Origin: Cochliopodium minus
Taxonomy: Eukaryota; Discosea; Himatismenida; Cochliopodiidae
Direction of reading: 5' to 3'
Assembly (NCBI GenBank): GCA_024220525.1
Contig: JAMYWO010000456.1
Location: 1 to 24,900 of the forward strand
Length of the DNA stretch: 24,900 bases
Position numbers and translations under genes: made by a program. The notes under the pieces were generated by a model. That model was given only the letters and a program-made list of their open reading frames with translations. It had not been told where the DNA came from and did no database searches. Positions 10,408-19,951 of the stretch are shown here, in pieces (positions within the stretch are counted from its first letter, which is position 1; each line of letters opens with the position of its first letter).

Positions 10408-13400
10408 ATGAAAGTAAAAAAACATTTCAATTGAAATTAAAATCTCACCCAATTCACCAATTCTATTTTTTTTTTTTTAATATAAGAACAATATATTGGA
10501 ACTGCCTACCAATAAAAGTTGTTTGAAAATAAAAGGTATAAAGAGTTAAATGGAAAATATCTATTAATCAAACATCCAAAATTTTTTTGGTTAATTTCTA
10601 ACCAAAATTCGAATTCGATTTTCTAAAATTTTTTCTTTAATGTTTTGTTTCAGTTGGTGAATTGAAATTTTTGGGGAAGCAAAAGAAAGGGACTTACTCC
10701 ATCAAAATACAGAGTAAAAATGGAGAATTCAAGCATTACACAAAATATATTCAATCTAAATTGAAATGGGATGAATGTTTCACCATTGATCTCAAAAATA
10801 GAGATTGGGAAGAAGAGATAGAGATTTCATTGTTGCACAGAAATTTTTTAAAGAAGGAGAACAAGATTGGTGGTTTCACTTTTCAATTATTCATGTTAAA
10901 GAACAAATCAGTGAAAGATTGGTGTATGATCTATCCCATCTTGAAGAGGAAATCGGATAATGGAAGTATCAACAATAATCCATTGCAGAAATATCTGATG
11001 AATGTTCCAATTGCTGAACTATTGATTTCAATTGAATTGGAATTCACAAAGGTAAAAGAAAAACGAAATTGAAATTATACTTATATTCAAAAGATAAAGC
11101 ACATATTTTTGAAGACAACATAATATTTATTGTGAGGGGATTAGGGATACATATTTTATTTTTTAATGGTGAAATTCGATTATTTTAATTATAAAAGCCT
11201 TCCACATAATAATAGGCCCTTTATAAATGAAAGATGTTTTCATCATTATATGGAAAAATGATCAATAATTAACAATCAATATCAAAATCTTCACATCATA
11301 ATCATCATTTCGAGTTTAAAAAATCTTATTAGTTCAAATTCTTTGATAATGATAAATTATAATGCTTTATAGGATGAACTTCTTGATTACATCTCCCATT
11401 TTCATTTCAAGGTGATGGACATCATAAGCATGAAGACGAGATCCATGGAAGAGATTGATGAGGATGATTCATCTGATGATCTCAGGAGAGATAATTTGAT
11501 GCTTTTTTCCTCGCCTGTTGATGAATCCATTTTGAATTCTAATTATTTCACCGAATTTAATAATAAAGAAAATAATATAAAAAGCAAAAATACAAACAAG
11601 TATGATCACGTAAATATCGAATCTGTTGTTGATAATAATCCTCTCACCAAAGAAAACAAGATGCTGGGAAACTTGAATGAACATTTCTCAAGGGGATTTT
11701 TGGATGTGCGAGATTATTACGACAAAAAAAGCAATAATGATTTGAGTCTTGAGACTCTCAAGGTAATTCAATCTCCCCCTTTTTTTTTTCTTTTTTATTT
11801 TATTGAAATTAATTTTTATAAACATTTTATCAAATTTATTTTTAAAAAATGAGCTTAATTAAAAAATAATTCTCAAATGATTTCATTTTTAATTTTTCCA
11901 AAACATTGTTTTTTCCCAAACAGTACCAAAACCAGAAAGAAAATCTGGATCTTGAAACATCAATGCAAGATCTCAAACTAGAGATCAACATTGGATACAA
12001 ACACTATTTCGAAGAAAATTCAAACAACTCAAAAGAAAACGACACAGAAGGAGATTTTTCTTCAGACTTTGAATCGACACCTGTTATGAAAAATAAAATG
12101 AATGAAGTAACTACTTTTCATAAATTGAGAATTAATCATATATTATTAGTTTCATTTTATAATTGTTTTTCCAGTTTGTTTTTTACATTTATTTGTGTTA
12201 ATGTTTCTTTTTTTTTAAAAAATTTTTATTAAAGAATCAAGACAAATTTTATAGAGACTTAGAACCTAGCCCTTTAAAGAGAATCGGTAATAGCGGAGAA
12301 TTCAACCAATTCAATGAGAGCAACGAAGTTTTTGAAAATCTGAAGAACATAAAGTTTGGAAGAACCTTAGAAAAGGAGACAAGTTTGAACAACGTTAATG
12401 GTCATAATAACAAAGAAAATTCATCAGAAAATAATAACAATGGATCTAAAAAGAATGAAGGGAATACCAATGAAGTTCCGTACAAAAAGTCTGTCAGAGA
12501 AGTGTTGATAGAAATTAAAGAGAAAAAGTTTTTATTTGAGTATCTTTCCTTCAATGATAGGTAAAAAAAAAAAGGAAATTTTATTTATTTTCAAATTATA
12601 AAAAAAAAAAAAATAAAAAAAAAGTTTGTACATAAAACAAAAAAAAAGTTTAAAAAAATTTTTTTTTTCAACAGGTTTCAACGTGCACTTGAAAAGATGA
12701 AGTCAACTAAAATGGCAGAACAAGGTGAGGCGAGTGATCTTCTTATTAACGTGGCGGAAGATTTTTTATGGTCTGCCAAAACATACGGCAAAATAATCAT
12801 CTCAGAGTACAAACTTCCCGAAAGCCACAAAACAATAAAACCTTTTTCAGGGGACAAGGGAATATTGGGTGGAACTAAATTCTTTTACAAAGGTAATTTT
12901 TATTTTTTTGATTTTTTTTTTTATTTTATTTTATTTTTTTTAGGGATATTTTATAAATTGGCCGAAGCAGATGGGGAGATTGTATCAGAGATAGAAAATG
13001 CATCAAAGATAGCGGGACATGAGTTGAAGGGATGTTCTTGCTACTACAATTCGAACGTGAGTGGACTATCTTTTCCATTGGTAGCTTGTATTGACTACAG
13101 AGGGTTCAGATTGATTGGTAACAAAAGTTTTTTTATTTATTAAATTTTTTTTTTTAAATTTATTTATTTATTAAAAATTTTTCTTTATTTTATTTTTTAT
13201 TAAAAAGCAATGACCATACTTCCCATTAACGAAAAAACACTTGTTATTGGAACTAATAATGGAGGAAAGACAATCAAAAGTGATTGCAAAGAAATAAATT
13301 CAAAACTTGAGAAAGCAGGGAGAATTCTCAACATAAAACCTCACTACGTCTTTGATCATCTAATGTACAGTGCATGTGATCTTGAAGGTAGAAAAAATAA

Positions 13401-16400
13401 ATTAAAGTTTATTAAATTTAAATCTATTTTGTTTAATTTTATAATTTTATTTTTACCTTTTTTTTAATCTTTTTAAAACTTTAATAATTTAATTATAGGT
13501 CATAAAACAGAAGATGGAAGGTACTACGTTTTGGATTTTTCGAGGGTCATGCCACCAGAATTCCCCTCACATCCGGAAGAAATCTTCTACAAGCTCCTTA
13601 GACCAGAATACGTCTCGGGATACCACGTCCCTCTTTCGAGTGACTCCTTCTCAGGTTTTAAGGGAAAAGACTCCTTCGAAGAGAACATGCAAGCAAAGTT
13701 TGCTACGGAGGATTTGCACAAGTTAATCAAGAACTATGCTCAGGAATTCAGTGAGTTGGTGGACAAGGAGATCGAGGAGAATTGGGAAAAAATTCTTTTT
13801 TTCCACCAAAAACTTCCAAGGATTATTCATCAAGCTGGAATCAACATGAGACATTTGGGTAATTCTTGTTTTTAATTATATTAAATATTATTAGTTATTT
13901 ATTTATTTTTCTTTATTATTTTAAATTCATATTTATTAATTTAAATTTGATTTATTAATTATTTATTTTGTAATTTTTTGATTTTTTAATCCAAATAAAT
14001 TCATTTTTCTATTTGTTGAATTTTTATTTAATAAATTCATTTTTTTATTATTTTATTTCTTATTTTAAATTATTTTTTGATTTTTTAGTTCAAATAAATT
14101 CATTTTTTAATTCTAATAAATTCATTTTTATTTATTATTTCACATTTTAACAAATTTTTTTTGATCGATAGTTTTAATGATTATTGTTTTATTTTATTTT
14201 TTATTTTTTAAATTATTTCTTTTAGTTTTTTTGATTTCAGTTTTTTTTTGAAATTTTTCTTGAATCATTTTCTTTTTTATTTTGAATAGGGATGTTGTAC
14301 AATAACAGCGGGACATATAATTGCAAGATGTTGCTTTTGATAGAAATTGCAGCGAGAACCATCAAACACAAGCTGAGAGAACAAATGAGAGAGCTCATGA
14401 ATGAGTTTAAATATCCCACAGAACACCACTACATCAGTGTTGTTGTCAACTACATGAACAAAGTTTTCACCAACTTTGAGGCTTGGGATGAAATACTCGA
14501 ATCTTCTCACAAATATTTCAAAATAAGGTATTATTTTTTATTTATCACTTTATTATTAATTTTTATTTTTTATTTTATTTTATTTTTTATTTTTTATTTT
14601 TTATTTTTATTTTTATTATTTTATTTTTTATTTTTTTTAAATTTTATTTGTATAATCTTAAAAAATTTTTAGTTTGACGATTTTATTCTTGGTTTTCTTA
14701 GTTTTTTAACAGTTTAAATATTTTAGAATATTTTGTCATTATTTTTTTTATTTTTTTGATTACTTTCTAGTAAATTCGATACTATCAAGTCTCTCAAGAA
14801 CAAACATGAACATTCAAAAACCAAACTCTCGAAAAAAGAAATGAAGAAGTCAAGCCTCCAAACTGTCGAACCAAAGTACCTCAGAGAAACTATCCAAAGA
14901 ACAACAAGTAAATCTCAAAATTTTTTTTTTTAATTTTTTTATTTTTATTTTTATTTATTTATTAAATTTATTTATTTTTTATCTTTTATTTTTATTTTTT
15001 TAATATTTTTTTTTTCATTTATATTTTCATTTTTTCTATTTTATATTTTTTATTTTTTTATTTTTTTTTATTTTTTATTTTTTATTAATTTTTTATTTTT
15101 TATTTTTTATTTTTTTTCTTCTCAGGTATGAGCAGCGAACTTTATTTTGTCAGCATGGAGGATATTTTCAATAAAAGTAACACAGACACTGAAATTAGGA
15201 ACAGCTTTGATCTAGGAGATTCTGACAAAGAAGACGTTGGGATTCTCAAACAAAGCAGGCAAAAATAATCATTTTTTTATTTTATTTTTTTATTTTTATT
15301 ATTTTTTAATTTAATTTAATTTTGTTTGTTTGTTTTATTTTCATATTTTATAAAGTATTTTTTTCTATTTTTTATTTATTATTTTTATTATTATTTTAAT
15401 CGTTTATTTTGTAAAATTTAATTATTAATTATTTATTCATTATTTTTTTTTTAATTTTCTAAAACTAAGATTTTCATTTTATTTTTGTATTATAATTTTT
15501 TATATTTTTTAGTTTTTTTATTTTATTTTCATTTTTTAATTTTTATTTTTTTATTTTTTTATTTTTTTTTTTGTAGGAAGATAGAGTTTTCCAAAAATAG
15601 ATTTTCAGCAATAGTAGAGGATTCAGAAAGTGAGACCGAAGTAGACAACGTACCCCTAGACATGTATTCCTACATCAGCTTGTTTGGCGGGGGGTTTTCT
15701 CTCCTCTATTTCCGAATTGTGAGAATGATGGGCTTTCAGTTTTCTGGTCGTGTTACAAATCAAGTAAAGTTATTTTAATTATTTTTAATCATTTTAATTT
15801 AATCATTTTTTAATAAATTTTATTTTTTTATTTCAATTCATTTTTTTCATTTTAATTGATTTTTTAATTATTTTTAGTTATTTTTAATTTATTCATTTTT
15901 TAATTTAATCATTTTACTTTATTTTAATTTTATTTATTTTAATTAATTTATTTATTTATTATTTATGTATTTTAATTTATTTATTTTTTAAATTTTTTAA
16001 ATTTTTTTTTTAAAGTTTATGGAATCGTCCAAAGCTAGAAACAACCCCAAAATAATGCTCTCCAAAAGCTGTTTCGACAGATCTGACTTGAAATCACTTG
16101 GTGAAAGAGTCAAGCACATGAACGTAAAAAATAAAAATAAAATAAAAAATTTTAAAAAATAAAAATAAACTAAATTATCAAAAAAACAAAAAATAATTAT
16201 TGAAAAAATATTTAATAAAATATTATAAAATTAAAAAATTAAAAAATTAAAAAATTGAAAATAAAACAAAATTATTAAAAAAACAAATAATTGTTTAAAA
16301 AATAAAATTTTAAAAATTGAAAATTAAAAATTAAAAAATAAAAAATGTTAAAAACAAAATTATTAAAAAATTATTGAAAAAATATTAATAAAATATTATA

Positions 16401-17449
16401 AAATTAAAAAATTGAAAAATTGAAAATAAAACAAAGGTTGTTGCTCAAGCACAAGCCAGGGCTTTTTACCAAAAAGCGAAACAATCCGTAACCCAAACAG
16501 ATTCCGAGTATTTCTATCAAATGGCCATTGAAAAGCTTGGTAAATTTTTATTTATTTTAAATTTTTATTCATTTTATTTTTTTTAAATAAATTTAATTAT
16601 TTTTATTCATTATAATTTTTTTTTTTTTTTAATTTTAGTTATTATGTGTATTTTAATTATTTTTATTTTTAATTTTAGAGGAAGCTTTGGACGCCAATCC
16701 CACAAGCAAAGCTACTTTGATGACTTATGCGGAAATTCTTTTCGACATACAAATTTCTTCTACACAGAAAAATGTTTTTTCGTTGGAATCTCCTGACATC
16801 TTCAAAATAAATCAGTTCTATGAACTCGCTTTAAAATATGATCCAAATGTAATTTATTTTTAAATAATTTTAATTTATTTTTAAATAATTTCATTTTTTT
16901 ATTTTTTTATTTTTTATTTTTTATTTTTTTAATTTTTTAGTTAAAATAATTTTTTATTTTGAAATTATCATTTTTTGAAATTATCATTTTTTTTATTTCA
17001 ATTTATTTTTTATTTATTATTTTTAAATTTATTATTTTTTTTTTTAATTTATTTTTGTCTATTTCTCCTTAGGATCCAGTAATATTAGGAAATTATGCAA
17101 GATTCTTGTCCAAATGTGGAGAATACAACAAAGCGAAGATACATTATTTAAACAGTAAAAAATTTAAAATTTAAAAAATTAAACCATTTTTTTTGAATAA
17201 TTTAACTTTAAAAATTTTTCAAAAAAAGGTATCTATTTGGATGTAACCAGAAGTTGGACAGTTGAAAGGTATGCTTCTTTGCTTTCCGATCTTGGTGAAA
17301 AAAAAGAAGCGGAGATTTTCTACTCTGTTTGGAACAAGTTTATCGTTTTATACAAGAAAAAATCAAACTTAACAAGGAGTGGAAGTTATATGAAACCTGC
17401 CCGTGAAAAAAAGTCTCATCCAGGAAGATTGGATCAACTTTTGAAATAA
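10408..17449 (+). CDS. C2-like / CLU-like / TPR-like protein, first tandem copy
   Basis: Nineteen exons: 10408-10413 (tentative), 10487-10535, 10654-11051, 11373-11762, 11924-12106, 12235-12560, 12675-12892, 12944-13117, 13208-13387, 13499-13858, 14290-14527, 14771-14907, 15126-15258, 15577-15763, 16016-16123, 16437-16539, 16679-16848, 17073-17154, 17229-17449. All join in frame to about 1220 residues and TAA. Residues about 10-150 look like a C2 domain (SCLKIK strand, GTYSIKIQSK, LKWDECFTIDL, IGGFTFQLF). About 150-430 is an Asp/Glu/Asn/Lys-rich linker. About 435-840 resembles the CLU core: KTYGKIIISEYKLP, ADGEIVSEIENASKIAGHEL, ACIDYRGFRLIG, YYVLDFSRVMPPEFP, LLRPEYVSGYHVP, IIHQAGINMRHLG. About 930-1180 has TPR-like helices (EYFYQMAIEKL, FYELALKYDPND). 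CLU proteins bind mRNAs and affect mitochondrial distribution; whether this divergent form does so is unknown. The canonical ubiquitin-like CLU N-domain is replaced by the C2-like one. Confidence 0.85.
13859..14289 (+). other. T-rich intron of copy 1 that is alignable to the paralog's intron
   Basis: This 431-base intron and its counterpart at 22812-23126 share the donor stretch GTAATTCTTG, a middle block TTAAATTTGATTTATTAATT and repeated AAATAAATTCATTTTT units. Non-coding similarity of this kind shows that the paralogs separated recently, or that conversion included intron sequence. Confidence 0.6.
15259..15576 (+). other. Probable GC-AG intron in the first C2-CLU gene
   Basis: The exon ends CAAAGCAG and is followed by GCAAAAAT, which is the consensus AG|GTAAAA with C for T. 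No GT nearby keeps the frame. Joining to AG|GAAGATAGAG at 15577 keeps phase, and the paralog has an ordinary GTAATT donor at the matching place. The alternative is that translation ends at the TAA a few codons on, losing the TPR-like half. Confidence 0.7.
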
Positions 17450-17564
17450 TTTTTTTTTTTTTTAAAAAAAAAAAACTGTACATTTTGTTAAAAGAATTTG
17501 TTTTTATTTGTTCAAATTAAAATTTTATTTTTATTTTATTTTTGACCTTTTCTCTTTATTTTTC
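17450..17564. other. Short convergent 3' region
   Basis: Only 115 bases separate the stop of the first C2-CLU gene from the stop of the minus-strand membrane-protein gene. The stretch holds T and A runs (17450-17475), which could form an AT hairpin useful for 3' end formation of either transcript; this is inference. Confidence 0.4.
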
Positions 17565-19068
17565 TCAAAAGAATGTTTTTATTAAACAAACTTTTGGAAT
17601 TTTGAAATCGAAAGGAAGATAACAAGAATAAATTGAATAAAAGAGCATAAAAAGAATAAGAGGAACAATGATGAAGTTGATGATAGAAAAAGATCCACGA
17701 GTGATGGTCAAAAAATAAAAGAATGCCAAAAAACATCCCAAAACTACTGCGATAGTCACTATTTGCTTTATAAATCCGAAAAAATTTTCGAAATAAACAG
17801 GTATTTGAGAAAGTGCTTGATCAATATTTGTTTTATTTGTAGATCTCAAAGAAATGAGAACAATTCCTTCCAAAAAAATTAATGAAAAATAAAAAAATGA
17901 AATTAAAAACAAATAAAAAAATGAAAGTATTAATTACCCATTTCATCAAAACCTTTTTCAAAGTTCACATATAAACCATCAAAAGTTGAACCATACAATA
18001 ATCTTTGAAACCAACCATTGTTAAACTTGACCTGATTGGTGGCGTATTTTTTGGGTTTGTCTCCACAAATGGTCGTCACCTCCTCTATTATGTCCTTGTC
18101 TGTTGTGATTGATTTTATTATTATTGATATGTCATTTCTCACTTTAATTGGATCTGTTTTACTTTTATAAATAGAAAAATTTAAAAAATTAAATTAAAAT
18201 TTTAAAAAATTAAATTAAAATTTTAAAAAATTAAATTAAAATTTTAAAAAATAAAATTAAAATTTATAAAAATATTTGGTACAGAAATTAAAATGGTAAA
18301 GTTCAATGGTTGATAAATTAGGTTATTATAACAATCAAAATATAAATACTGAAAAATAATTCTTTTAAAAAAATATTTTAAGAGGAATTGAAAAAATATT
18401 AATGATTTAATTTGAATGAAAAATGTAAAAATAAAAATTATATGAAAATTTTAATGAGAGTTAATTAGTAAAATATCTTGGAATCAATAGATCTTGTTTA
18501 AATTTTCATATTTTATGAAACATTATTCAATCAAATAAATAAATTTTATTTGTCTTAAATAATATGTTGGGATGTTTGTTTGATTTTTATACAAATTGAT
18601 GAATATAAATTATATAAATTTTTTTTTGAATGATCTACATAAAATTAGAGAGGAATTATTTTTTGTGATTTATAATATTTATCAGACAAATATATTTAAA
18701 GCAAATATATTTTATACGATATTCTCATAAAGTATATATATCTTTATTAGAAAAACATTTGACTACTCCAAATATCTAATTCATATATTCATGAATAATA
18801 TATTGATCACTATATTATTTTTTCTTCCAATGAAGGATATGTTTGATTAACAATCCATTATTCCTTTTTGATTCCTTGTCTAAAACTTGATTTTATTTTT
18901 CAATTATTACGTTGGCCATACAAGTGTTTTGTATTGATATTCCAAATGATTGAATTCTTTGAAATCTACCGCCAAATTGGATTGGATATTTTCGAATCTT
19001 TGTTGCAAATGTTGCCCATTTATCAATAAGAAGGAGAGAATGAAAATAACAAGGCCCACAATTCTCAT
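17565..19068 (-). CDS. Unknown secretory-pathway membrane protein, 227 residues
   Basis: Three exons, leftward: 19068-18911, 18161-17938, 17866-17565, joined in frame, stop TAA. Exon 1 encodes a good signal peptide (MRIVGLVIFILSFLLINGQ) and a soluble start ending LVWPT; exon 2 gives a polar domain with DISIIIKSITTDKD and NGWFQRLLYGSTFDGLYVNF. Exon 3 has an NKT glycosylation sequon (N138) and two hydrophobic segments at about 163-182 and 189-209, then a short Phe/Lys tail. Predicted: lumenal or extracellular N-terminal domain anchored by two helices, with the C-terminus on the same side. I do not recognise the family. Intron 1 is 749 bases and could hide another exon, though none was needed to keep frame. 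The gene sits between the two C2-CLU paralogs on the opposite strand; no relation to them is shown. Confidence 0.65.
18180..18263. repeat. Four tandem 21-bp units
   Basis: The unit TTTAAAAAATTAAATTAAAAT is repeated at 18180-18200, 18201-18221, 18222-18242 and 18243-18263; the first three are identical and the last has one change. It lies inside the long first intron of the membrane-protein gene, just beyond the acceptor. Minisatellite, no coding content. Confidence 0.85.
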
Positions 19069-19951
19069 TTTTTTATTTTTTTAATTTTTTTTTTAATTAA
19101 AATTTATTTAAATAAAATTTGAAAAATTCTTAAAATCTTAAAGGAGTTTTAAACAAATATAGGTGTTTCATGACCACAAACCACAAGATGTCTTACAATA
19201 TAATAGTAGACTTTTGGGAGTTTTTTTATTTTTTCAAACAACTTGTTGTAATTGTTTTTTAACAAGTTGAAATTTAATTTATTTTTTTTGCACTAATATT
19301 TTGCAAATTATTTGAAATTTTTAGAGAAAATTTGTATAATCTTTGCTTTAGAGTTTTCAATTGTTTTTTATGAATGAATAAATGAATTTTGAGAAAATTT
19401 TCAAAACTTTTCTCCTCCGAAGAGGATTGATAAATGAATGAACTTGAATATTAAAATAAATAGTTATCAACACAACCTCACATTTTGTTTTGCTTTAAAC
19501 TATTTTTAAATCAAAAGAAATTTAGCAAAAATGAAGTATTCAATTTGGAATTAAAGATTATTTTTTTCCAAAATTTCTTAATTTTAAATGAAAGAAAATT
19601 TTTTCTTGAATCAGTACATAATCAGCTAAGGAGTAAATTTCACAGAAAAACTAATTAAATTATAAATCAAATAACATCAAATTTAGATTTGAACATCAAA
19701 TTTAACCAAACTTTTGTTTTTAAAAAAATTGTTTTACTGAAAGTTTAACTTTTGGGTCCACATTTGACAAAAAAGATTGGAAGAGAGGTTTTGTTTTTGC
19801 AAAAGAGTTTGATAATCTTTTAGATTTTTAGGTGATGATCTTGGTTCCTTTCAAAAAGTGATTAATCAAAACAAATTAATAAAGAATTTGCCGAAAAAAA
19901 AAATAGGAAAAGATTTTAAATTTAAAAAAAAAAAAAAACTTTAAAGTGTGA
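19069..19951. promoter_or_regulatory. Divergent intergenic region, membrane protein / second C2-CLU gene
   Basis: About 883 bases with no convincing exon. The two flanking genes are transcribed away from each other, so their promoters should be here. The only GC-richer element is a small perfect hairpin, TCCTC-CGAA-GAGGA, at 19413-19426. A runs occur at 19894-19902 and 19924-19937, the latter about 15 bases before the proposed start codon. Confidence 0.45.

Noticed and set aside
10267-10452. Minus-strand frame upstream of C2-CLU copy 1 as a gene.
   Set aside because: Low-complexity Phe/Ser/Ile sequence without splice or family support, overlapping the proposed start exon of copy 1.
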